Of a stretch of DNA of 7,772 bases, positions 1-5,923 are shown piece after piece. The position numbers and the translations under genes were made by a program. The notes beneath the pieces are model-generated. The model was not told the origin of the DNA. It saw only the letters and a program-made list of their open reading frames with translations, and searched no databases. Numbering within the stretch: position 1 is the first letter of the stretch; each line of letters starts with the position of its first letter. This stretch comes from Nevskiaceae bacterium. GTDB taxonomy: Bacteria > Pseudomonadota > Gammaproteobacteria > Steroidobacterales > Steroidobacteraceae. The stretch lies in assembly GCA_031277355.1 (NCBI GenBank), contig JAITMN010000056.1, positions 1 through 7,772 on the forward strand, given 5' to 3'.

Positions 1-197
1 GCCATGCGCTCGACCAACTCCGCCTGACGCCGCTCGTTTTCCTCCAGCGCCGTCACGCGCGCTGCCACATCCTCCGGGTCGGTGGCGCGCACCAGTTTCG
101 CCGCAGGCTTCGTGCCGCGTGCGCGTTCCAGCAACTCCCGCGACAGATCGAGGATCTGCGGCGTGAAGGCGAGGATTTGCTTCCAGGGGACGACCAT
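1..197 (-). CDS. Hypothetical coiled-coil protein, N-terminal 65 residues (runs off window)
   Basis: An open minus-strand frame starts at an ATG (complement of 195-197) and continues to the window edge without a stop, so the C-terminus is missing. The visible protein begins MVVPWKQILAFTPQILDLSR. An amphipathic helical stretch (about residues 5-28) is followed by a basic linker (GTKPAAKLVR) and then a charged heptad-like segment from about residue 42 (DPEDVAARVTALEENERR) that looks like a coiled coil. No signal peptide or catalytic motif is visible. I recall small proteins of this style with a C-terminal membrane segment, but that part lies outside the window, so this is conjecture. There is no Shine-Dalgarno sequence before the ATG, and a candidate promoter lies so close that the mRNA may be leaderless. 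Function unknown. The coding call rests on the uninterrupted frame, GC-rich third positions and a sensible amino-acid composition. Confidence 0.6.
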   Translation of the reverse strand, partial: MVVPWKQILAFTPQILDLSRELLERARGTKPAAKLVRATDPEDVAARVTALEENERRQAELVERM

Positions 198-204
198 GAC
201 GGTG

Positions 205-233
205 AGACTAGGCAAGCCAGCCCCAACTGTCGA
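205..233 (-). promoter_or_regulatory. Candidate sigma70-type promoter for the leftward gene
   Basis: Read on the minus strand, TCGACA (complement of 228-233, five of six matches to the -35 consensus) lies exactly 17 bases before TAGTCT (complement of 205-210, three of six matches to the -10 consensus). Transcription would start near 198, at or one base before the ATG of the leftward gene. This fits the lack of a ribosome binding site there. It is a visual match only, and the -10 is weak. Confidence 0.3.
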
Positions 234-299
234 GTGCGCGAGGGCCGAGGATTCCCTGAGGCCGCATGGTTGAGGTTGCCTGATCGGGAGCACCTGACG

Positions 300-397
300 C
301 CACCCAATGCCGCCGAAGGCCGCCCCAACGCCATCCGACCCCACCAAACCCGCCTCAACCCCCGCCTCAAGCCCCCCCTCCGCCCCCTCGCGCGGCC
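300..397. other. C-rich, G-poor intergenic tract with a 12-base tandem repeat and G-quadruplex potential
   Basis: The plus strand here is strongly C-rich, with C-runs of 3, 5, 7 and 5 bases between 349 and 387. Positions 349-358 and 361-370 are identical (CCCGCCTCAA), giving two tandem units of period 12. The minus strand therefore carries four or more G-runs of at least three, separated by 4-8 bases, which fits a loose G-quadruplex pattern. The tract lies in the 272-base gap between two divergent genes. I see no convincing gene in the gap: the open frames there translate to Arg/Pro/Gly-rich low-complexity sequence. Confidence 0.5.
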
Positions 398-400
398 GGT

Positions 401-429
401 TTGGTCGCCGGACCGACCTGTGATGTAAT
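401..429 (+). promoter_or_regulatory. Candidate promoter for the propeller-MetF operon
   Basis: TTGGTC (401-406, three of six matches to the -35 consensus) is followed after exactly 17 bases by TGTAAT (424-429, five of six matches to the -10 consensus). The predicted start near 436 would leave a 5' untranslated region of about 34 bases before the ATG at 470. The site lies just downstream of the C-rich tract. The -35 is weak, so this is a candidate only. Confidence 0.35.
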
Positions 430-469
430 TCCGCGCCCTACCTTGAGTCGGATTTCCTGCCAAATCCCT

Positions 470-2086
470 ATGCCTTTACTTAGTTTCAGCAGGCTCTTGC
501 GGCCTGCCGTGCGGTTGCTTGCGCTGCTTGGCGCGGTGGCCGTGATGCCGGTATCCGCCCAGGAATCCAATCTGATTGCGGTCGGCGATCTGCTGGCGAA
601 CACGATAGCCGGAGGCGGCCCCAGCAATATCCGCGGGGACCTGCTGCTGGCCAACGATGGCAACATCTATCTGGCCAGCTATGGCGGCGGCCTCACCGGC
701 GGCGGCACCGTGGCGAGTATCGCCCCGGGTGGTTCGATGACGGTGCTGGGCGCGTTGACGGGCATCGGCGACATCGGCGCGCAGCCGTATGGGCGGCTCA
801 CGCAGGGAATCGGCGAATATCTTTTCGGCACGACCTACGTCGGCGGCGTCAACGGCTCGGGCACGGTTTTCCGTGTTGCGCCGGATGGCACGGTGGCGAT
901 GGTGTACACCTTCGGAAGCCGCCGGGAGGACCCCAAGCTCCCCTACGCCGGCGTGGCGCAGACCGCCGATGGCAGTCTCTACGGCACGACGTTTCGCGGC
1001 GGCGACAACGACGCCGGTGCGGTGTACCAGATCACCCCCGCCGGCGAACTCAATGTGCTGCATTCCTTTACCGGCGGCGACGGCGGCGAATATCCACTGG
1101 GCACATTGATCGCAGGCTCCGATGGCGCGCTGTATGGCACGACGCTGGGCAACAACACCAATCGCGGCACGGTCTATCGCATTACCACCAGCGGTGAATT
1201 CACCACGCTCTACAACTTCCCCGTGCTGGGGCAGTTCAACGCCAATGGCGTGGCGCTCAACGAAACCGGCGCCAATCCGCGCTCGGCGTTGCTGCTGGCG
1301 TCCGATGGCAATTTCTACGGCACCACCTATCAGGGCGGCGCCAATGGTTTTGGCACCGTGTTTCGCATGACGCCGCAGGGCGATGTCAGCGTCATACATC
1401 ACTTCAGCGGCTTTCCCTCGGGAGGCGCCAATCCGCAGGCGGGTCTTTCCGAAGGCGAGCCCGGCGTGCTCTACGGTACCACCGAGCGCGGTGGTCAAAC
1501 CAACATCGGTTCGGCCTTCCGTGTCACCACCGATGGAACATTCACGCTGCTGCACAGCTTCACTTCCAGTTCGGTCGATGGTCAGAACCCCTATGCCACG
1601 CTGCTGCCGGTGAATGGCGAACTCTACGGCGTCAGCTACAGCGATGCGTCCTCCGGCATCGGCGGGCTGTTCAAGATCGTGCTGCCCGATGCCAACGGCG
1701 CATTGCCGGTGCAGTTTTCGATTTCGGAGCGCCAGTTCGATCTGGGCGGCAGCGCAACGCTCACCTGGTCATCGCCCACCGCCACCAGTTGTACGGCGGC
1801 CGGTGCATGGAGCAGCGAAATCGGTACGTCGGGAGCCGAGACGGTCACACCTGAATCGCCTGGTTTCTACACTTATGTGCTGTCCTGCGTGGGTGAAGAT
1901 GGCGTTGTGCGCAATGCCTACGCCTGGCTGATCGTCACTGCCACGGCTACGCAGGCGATTGCCGCCGTGGATGGCGGCGCTTCCGGCGGCGGCGCGATGT
2001 CGCCCTGGCTATTGCTGCTCGCCGCCGCGCTGCTTTCGTTCCGGCTCAATTTTTTCCGACAGAAGAACACGGGAGAGAATCGGTAA
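470..2086 (+). CDS. Exported GloVer-repeat beta-propeller protein with Ig-like domain and GlyGly-CTERM-like tail
   Basis: A 538-residue exported protein. Residues 1-30 form a signal peptide (basic start, hydrophobic LLALLGAVAV, likely cleavage after VSA-30). Seven repeats with cores such as LYGTTFRGGDNDAGAVYQIT begin near residues 66, 118, 170, 221, 282, 334 and 385, mostly 51-52 residues apart. This is the TIGR03803-like GloVer (Gloeo_Verruco) pattern, and seven copies suggest a seven-bladed propeller. Residues about 411-492 form an Ig-like domain (LTWSSPTATSCTAAGAW) with Cys441 and Cys473, a possible disulfide. The tail has a Gly-rich stretch (502-508), a hydrophobic helix (511-523) and basic residues, as in GlyGly-CTERM proteins processed by rhombosortase. 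I chose the ATG at 470 because it places the signal peptide at the N-terminus. Upstream TTG codons (401, 443) would bury it. No clear Shine-Dalgarno precedes it. No enzymatic motif is seen; a binding or surface role is inferred. Confidence 0.88.
   Translation: MPLLSFSRLLRPAVRLLALLGAVAVMPVSAQESNLIAVGDLLANTIAGGGPSNIRGDLLLANDGNIYLASYGGGLTGGGTVASIAPGGSMTVLGALTGIGDIGAQPYGRLTQGIGEYLFGTTYVGGVNGSGTVFRVAPDGTVAMVYTFGSRREDPKLPYAGVAQTADGSLYGTTFRGGDNDAGAVYQITPAGELNVLHSFTGGDGGEYPLGTLIAGSDGALYGTTLGNNTNRGTVYRITTSGEFTTLYNFPVLGQFNANGVALNETGANPRSALLLASDGNFYGTTYQGGANGFGTVFRMTPQGDVSVIHHFSGFPSGGANPQAGLSEGEPGVLYGTTERGGQTNIGSAFRVTTDGTFTLLHSFTSSSVDGQNPYATLLPVNGELYGVSYSDASSGIGGLFKIVLPDANGALPVQFSISERQFDLGGSATLTWSSPTATSCTAAGAWSSEIGTSGAETVTPESPGFYTYVLSCVGEDGVVRNAYAWLIVTATATQAIAAVDGGASGGGAMSPWLLLLAAALLSFRLNFFRQKNTGENR
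665..1675 (+). repeat. Seven protein-level GloVer repeats (propeller region)
   Basis: This segment encodes the seven repeat cores. Copies 2-6 keep the (L/F)(Y/F)GTT start and a G(T/A/S)(V/A)(F/Y)(R/Q) end. Copy 1 (IYLASYGGG) and copy 7 (LYGVSYSDA) are degenerate, as often seen at the ends of a repeat array. The gap between copies 4 and 5 is about 61 residues instead of 51-52, so blade 4 carries an insertion of about ten residues (around residues 250-268). At DNA level the copies have diverged, which argues against recent expansion. Confidence 0.75.
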
Positions 2087-2995
2087 ATGTCCGACAACAT
2101 CACAACGCAGGACGCGATCCGCGCGCTGCTGTCCAACGCATCGGTCGAGATGACCTGCAAAGATACGGGCGATCTGGCTGAAGTGGCCCGGCTCGTGCCC
2201 GCAGGCACGGATATCTTCATCGCCCTGTTTCCCAATCAAACCTGGGACGATCTGACTGAAGCGGCCAAGGCAGTGCGCGAGCACGGCCTGAATCCCGTGC
2301 CGCATGTGCCGGCCCGCCGCGTGAAGAATCGCGCTGAAGTGGCCGAGATTGCGCGCAAGCTCACGCAGGTTGCCGGCGCGACGAAGATGCTGCTGATCGC
2401 CGGCGACATGCCCACCGCCGAAGGCGAGTACGACTCCACCATCGGCATCCTCGAAACCGGGGAACTCACCGCTGCGGGTATTCGCTCGATCTGCATGGCG
2501 GGTCATCCCGAAGGTCATGCACACATGACGCCCGATGCGCAGCGTCGCTTTGAGGCGCGCAAGGTGGAACTGGCGCAGCAGCAGGGCTTTGATCTCACCT
2601 TCATGACGCAGGTGTGCTTTGAATCCGAACCCATTATTGCGTGGGAACAATTGCTGCGCGCCAATGGCGTTACCACGCCGGTGCGCCCCGGTCTTGCCGG
2701 CCCCGCCAGCATCAAGACGCTGCTGCGTTACGCGAAGATTTGCGGCGCGGGCGCGTCGATCCGTGCGTTGACCAGCGGCAAGGCGGGCCTCGTTGGCGCG
2801 CTGCTCACCGATAACGGCCCCGAAGAAGTGGTGGTGCAGTTGTCCAAGTCGCAGGCCAGCGGCGCTTCGCATTTTGCCGGCGTGCATCTGTTTGCGTTCG
2901 GCGGCTTTTTGAAGACCTGCAAGTGGGTGTCGGCTGTGCAGGCCGGCCGCTACAAGGTCAACAGCAAGGGCGACGACTTCACCGTCTCGCTGTAA
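2087..2995 (+). CDS. Divergent methylenetetrahydrofolate reductase (MetF-like) family protein
   Basis: A 302-residue soluble protein that aligns by eye along the whole length of MetF, the FAD-dependent TIM-barrel enzyme that interconverts 5,10-methylene- and 5-methyl-tetrahydrofolate. Glu21 (in SVEMTCKD) matches the catalytic Glu28 of E. coli MetF. PH (72-73) matches its PHLTC segment, GD (106-107) the flavin/folate Asp120, HPEGH (140-144) the VHPEA segment, and TQ (174-175) Gln183. The usual EFFPP and ALRGD blocks are changed to EMTCK and LIAGD, so this is a paralogous subgroup rather than ordinary MetF. About 20 residues extend past the usual C-terminus. The ATG directly abuts the TAA of the propeller gene, with GGGAGA (2071-2076) as ribosome binding site, so the two genes are co-transcribed and probably translationally coupled. 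A role in methyl-group or one-carbon oxidation is possible, as for MetF homologues beside demethylases, but no demethylase is in view. Confidence 0.82.
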   Translation: MSDNITTQDAIRALLSNASVEMTCKDTGDLAEVARLVPAGTDIFIALFPNQTWDDLTEAAKAVREHGLNPVPHVPARRVKNRAEVAEIARKLTQVAGATKMLLIAGDMPTAEGEYDSTIGILETGELTAAGIRSICMAGHPEGHAHMTPDAQRRFEARKVELAQQQGFDLTFMTQVCFESEPIIAWEQLLRANGVTTPVRPGLAGPASIKTLLRYAKICGAGASIRALTSGKAGLVGALLTDNGPEEVVVQLSKSQASGASHFAGVHLFAFGGFLKTCKWVSAVQAGRYKVNSKGDDFTVSL

Positions 2996-3012
2996 TTCAC
3001 TGCAAGCCACGC

Positions 3013-3051
3013 ACGGGGCGACGCCAACGCAAGCGTCGCCCCGTTTCGTTT
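3013..3051 (+). terminator. Intrinsic terminator after the MetF-like gene
   Basis: A perfect 12-base-pair GC-rich stem (ACGGGGCGACGC, 3013-3024, with its complement at 3033-3044) encloses an 8-base loop and is followed by a T-rich tail (TTTCGTTT, 3044-3051). It starts 18 bases after the stop codon of the MetF-like gene. The convergent serine hydrolase gene ends 24 bases beyond it, and the same hairpin could also end that transcript, though the minus-strand side lacks a T-tract. Confidence 0.85.
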
Positions 3052-3067
3052 ACTTGACGCTGTTCGT

Positions 3068-4360
3068 TTATCTGACGATCGCGTTCATGATCGCGCCGCC
3101 AAATTCCGCCTGCACCGGCTGCGCATTCTGTTGCAGCATGATCACGCCGACGATCTGTTCCTTCGGATCATTCCAGCTCATCGTGCCGTATGCGCCATAC
3201 CATCCGGCGCTGCCATTGGAGCGCGGCAGGCGTGCCTTCGTTGAATCCAGCGTCACCGCAATGCCGTAGCCAAAGCCCATGCCTTCCTCGCCGCCGTTCA
3301 TGCCGTGGAACAGACCCGGCACCTGATCGGTGCGCATCGCCTGCACCGTCTCGGGCTTCAGTATCCGCTTGCCATTGAACTCACCGCCGTTGAGCAGCAT
3401 TTGCTCGAAGCGTGCGTAATCGCGCGCGGTGGAAATCAACCCCGCGCCGCCGGAGAGCAGCGTGGTGCTGGAAAACGCCGGCGGCGGCGCAGTGGCCTGC
3501 CACTGCCCCTGCTCATTGCGCCGATACAGCAGATTCATCCGCGATTGCGCCGAAGCCGGAACCACGAAGACGGTATCGTTCATCTGCAACGGCGTGAAGA
3601 TTCGCTCTTTCAGATACACGTCGAAAGTTTTGCCGGAGACGACTTCGATGATGCGGCTCAGCGTGTCGAAACCCGCCGTGGCGCTATAAGCCCAGCGCGT
3701 GCCGGGCTGAAAATCCAGCGGTGCGCCGCCCAGCTTCGGAATGAAAGTGGCCAGTGTGTCGTTGGCTGCCAACGGCAGGTTTACCTGACGCGCGCCCACC
3801 CCGCCGCTCATCAGCCCCGACGTGTGCGTGAGCAGATCGCGAATCGTGACCGGACGCGCCACGCTCACCAGATCAACCGGCGTCGGCGGACCCGGCGGCG
3901 CCGCAGCGCCGGGGGGCAGCGGCGGCGGTTCGGCCGTGCCAGGCTTCAGCACCGCAACTTTCGTGTTGGCGAATTCGGGGATGTACTTCGACACCGGATC
4001 ATCCAGCCGCAGCTTGCCTTCATCCACCAGCGCGAGCACGCCCACCGTCGTGACCGGCTTGCTCGATGAGGCCATGCGAAAGAGCGCGTCTTTGGGCATC
4101 GGCGTCTTCGCGTTCGGATCAAGATACCCGTGCGCTTCGTAGTGAACGACTTTCCCGCGACGCGCAACGATCGTCACCGCATTGGCAATCGTTCCGGCTT
4201 CGATGAAGCGTTGCATTGCAGCATTAATCTTTGCCAGACCTTCGGCGGACATGCCCACCGATTCCGGTGAAGCTGTGGGCAATTCCTGCGCCAGCACGCC
4301 CTGCATGCCCAGCGACGCCGCCAGCAATGCGGCAGCGCCACATAGAATATGTCGCATCAT
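3068..4360 (-). CDS. Exported serine hydrolase, class C beta-lactamase/esterase family
   Basis: A 430-residue protein with a signal peptide (about 1-24, ending GVLA before QE). It has the penicillin-recognising serine hydrolase fold. The first motif SxxK is Ser98-Ser-Ser-Lys101 (FRMASSSKPVT), and TIRDLLTHTSGL (172-183) is the family's usual following block. The second motif YxN is replaced by Tyr225-Ser-Ala. The third motif (KTG/HTG) appears as GWYGAYGT (386-393), near the WGG-type variants of EstB-like esterases. These features favour an esterase or peptide hydrolase over a true beta-lactamase. A Pro/Ala/Gly-rich insert (about 144-161, EPPPLPPGAAAPPGPPTP) interrupts the domain after PEF-130. 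The frame stays open far upstream through the kinase gene, but the signal peptide and the GGGGGAG ribosome binding site (complement of 4370-4376, 9 bases before the ATG) fix the start. A second ATG follows immediately. Transcribed divergently from the kinase operon; substrate unknown. Confidence 0.9.
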   Translation of the reverse strand: MMRHILCGAAALLAASLGMQGVLAQELPTASPESVGMSAEGLAKINAAMQRFIEAGTIANAVTIVARRGKVVHYEAHGYLDPNAKTPMPKDALFRMASSSKPVTTVGVLALVDEGKLRLDDPVSKYIPEFANTKVAVLKPGTAEPPPLPPGAAAPPGPPTPVDLVSVARPVTIRDLLTHTSGLMSGGVGARQVNLPLAANDTLATFIPKLGGAPLDFQPGTRWAYSATAGFDTLSRIIEVVSGKTFDVYLKERIFTPLQMNDTVFVVPASAQSRMNLLYRRNEQGQWQATAPPPAFSSTTLLSGGAGLISTARDYARFEQMLLNGGEFNGKRILKPETVQAMRTDQVPGLFHGMNGGEEGMGFGYGIAVTLDSTKARLPRSNGSAGWYGAYGTMSWNDPKEQIVGVIMLQQNAQPVQAEFGGAIMNAIVR

Positions 4361-4417
4361 TTTCAGCTTCTCCCCCGAAGAAAACCGACCTAGCTTAGCG
4401 CAAAATGCGCGGCCTCC
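4361..4417. promoter_or_regulatory. 57-base divergent control region with a short dyad
   Basis: Both the leftward serine hydrolase gene and the rightward kinase operon must be started from or near this spacer. It holds an interrupted palindrome, GCGCA-AAA-TGCGC (4398-4410), and AT-rich hexamers that could serve as -10 boxes (TAGCTT at 4391-4396, CAAAAT at 4401-4406), but no good -35 for either. The dyad could be an operator shared by both genes. It is short and could arise by chance in GC-rich DNA. Confidence 0.3.
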
Positions 4418-5923
4418 ATGACCGCGATTCTCAAGGGTAACCCGACCATTTCCGCCGCTGCCGCTGCCTGCGCCGAGCAAGGTCTTGGCGCCGATCAGCA
4501 GTTGTGTCTGGAGTTGGAGCGCACCGCGCAGGCGCTGCGCGAGTCGCAGGATGTTCTGGCCACGGTGGCCGAATCCTCCGCAGTGCATCTGGCGCTGTTT
4601 GATCTTGATCGCCGCTGCGTATTCATCAATCGCCCGCTGCCCGGCAGTCACGCCGATCAGGTGCTGGGCAAGTGTCTCGACGACATCATGCCTTCGGAAC
4701 TGGCCTCCAGTTCCATTGCCGCGTTCAAGCAGGTGGTGAGCACCGCCAACGATGTGGACGTGACCGAGCGCATCCAGTTCCCCGGAATGCCGCTGCGCGA
4801 CTTTCGCATGCTGCTGCGGCCGGTGCTGCACGAAGGGTGCGTGATTGGCGTGGCGGCCAACGTGGCCGATGTCACCGACACGCGCCGCGAGCAGGAAAAT
4901 CAGCAGCTTCAGGCCAACATCATCGAGCGCATGCGCGAGGGCGTGATGCTGCTGGATCGCAACGCCCACATTCTGTTTGCCAATCCGGCGCTGGAGGCGA
5001 TGTTCGGCTATGCGCCGGGGCAGTTGACCGGCGCGCACGCCAGCATATTGAGCACGCGCAGCATTGCCGGCGTTGAAGACGTGCGCCGCATGGTGCTCGA
5101 CGAAGTGGACGCCGGCCGCAGCGCGATGGTGAATTTCCTGGGCCGCATGCGCGATGGCCGCATGCATCACTGTCAGGCGGTGTACTCCGGCGCGCGCATC
5201 GGCGAGCGCAATTGCGTGATCGCGGTGCTGATGGATGTGTCGGGGCAGCGGCGCTTGCAGCGCGAATTGCTGAAGGTGGAGACGCGCGTACAGCATCGCG
5301 TGGGCAGCGACCTGCACGATGGCGTGGGCCAGCAGTTGGCCGGCATCGCGATGATGCTGCGCGGGCTGTCGCAGCGCGCCGCCGGCATGGACGGGCAGGA
5401 GCTGAGCGTGCAATTGCAGCGCATGACCGATCTGGTCAACGCGGTGCTGCGCACGATCCGTCTGATGGCGCACGGCCTGATGCCGGTGCGCTCCGGTCGC
5501 GATGGCCTGCTCGAAGGCTTCCAGAAGCTGGCGCAGCACGTGCTCGACCGCTTCGGCGTGCGGGTGAATCTGGCGATCCAGTTGCCGCCGTTCGTCATGC
5601 TGGATGAAAATACCGCGTCAAACCTGTACCGTATCGCCCAAGAGGGCATGTTGAATGCGGCGCGGCATGCGCAGGCGCAGCATATCGACGTGTCGCTGTC
5701 GGTGGCCAATCGGCTGGTCGAATTGACGATCAACGACGACGGTCGCGGTTTTGATCCGTTTTCGGTGCAGGGCGATGGAATGGGGTTGCGCGTGATGCAT
5801 TTTCGCGCGCAGATGATCAGCGGTTATCTGCTGGTCGAATCGCAGCCCGGAGAAGGAACGCGACTGCGCTGCCGTTGTCCGGTGAGGTCGGATGCCAGAG
5901 TGATGGAAAAGGAAGTCCAATGA
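4418..5923 (+). CDS. Soluble PAS-PAS sensor histidine kinase (HisKA_3, NarL-partner class)
   Basis: A 501-residue cytoplasmic kinase with no signal peptide or membrane helix. Order: Ala-rich start (1-25), PAS 1 (about 44-155), linker helix (155-170), PAS 2 (about 168-277, with ERMREGVMLLDRNAHILFAN), dimerisation/phosphoacceptor helix HisKA_3 (about 285-350) and HATPase_c (about 395-490). The phosphorylated residue is His300 in SDLHDGVGQQLAG, and the DxxxQ phosphatase motif is Asp301-Gln305. The ATP site shows Glu409 and Asn413 (N box), DDGRGFDP (440-447) and GDGMGLRVM (452-460). All key residues are present. The ATG at 4418 has no Shine-Dalgarno; a mini-ORF of 11 codons (4405-4440) in another frame overlaps it. 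The stop overlaps the regulator's ATG (ATGA), as in cognate kinase-regulator pairs. With no membrane anchor, it should sense a cytoplasmic or diffusible signal. I see no haem- or flavin-binding residues I would trust. Confidence 0.9.
   Translation: MTAILKGNPTISAAAAACAEQGLGADQQLCLELERTAQALRESQDVLATVAESSAVHLALFDLDRRCVFINRPLPGSHADQVLGKCLDDIMPSELASSSIAAFKQVVSTANDVDVTERIQFPGMPLRDFRMLLRPVLHEGCVIGVAANVADVTDTRREQENQQLQANIIERMREGVMLLDRNAHILFANPALEAMFGYAPGQLTGAHASILSTRSIAGVEDVRRMVLDEVDAGRSAMVNFLGRMRDGRMHHCQAVYSGARIGERNCVIAVLMDVSGQRRLQRELLKVETRVQHRVGSDLHDGVGQQLAGIAMMLRGLSQRAAGMDGQELSVQLQRMTDLVNAVLRTIRLMAHGLMPVRSGRDGLLEGFQKLAQHVLDRFGVRVNLAIQLPPFVMLDENTASNLYRIAQEGMLNAARHAQAQHIDVSLSVANRLVELTINDDGRGFDPFSVQGDGMGLRVMHFRAQMISGYLLVESQPGEGTRLRCRCPVRSDARVMEKEVQ

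Noticed and set aside
349..372. The 12-base tandem repeat as a CRISPR or attachment-site remnant
   Set aside because: There are only two short units with no spacers, no cas gene and no integrase nearby. Simple sequence is the better explanation.
53..463. Minus-strand 136-residue frame over the intergenic tract
   Set aside because: The product is Arg/Gly/Ser-rich low complexity, overlaps the small coiled-coil gene in another frame and has no family pattern.
476..1555. Minus-strand 359-residue frame opposite the propeller gene
   Set aside because: It is antisense to a clear repeat protein. Its regular composition only mirrors the GloVer repeats on the other strand.
2009..3010. Minus-strand 333-residue frame opposite the MetF-like gene
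   Set aside because: It has no recognisable motifs, and the plus strand carries full-length MetF similarity with a ribosome binding site.
3013..3044. Hairpin between convergent genes as a REP-type mobile repeat
   Set aside because: There is only one copy in the window, and its placement right after a stop codon with a T-rich tail fits a terminator.
4361..5539. Long minus-strand open frame running antisense through the kinase gene and joined to the serine hydrolase
   Set aside because: Its translation is rich in His, Gln, Ala and Arg with no family pattern, and it lies opposite a kinase with all its motifs. It is a shadow of GC-rich codon use. The signal peptide and ribosome binding site place the hydrolase start at 4360.
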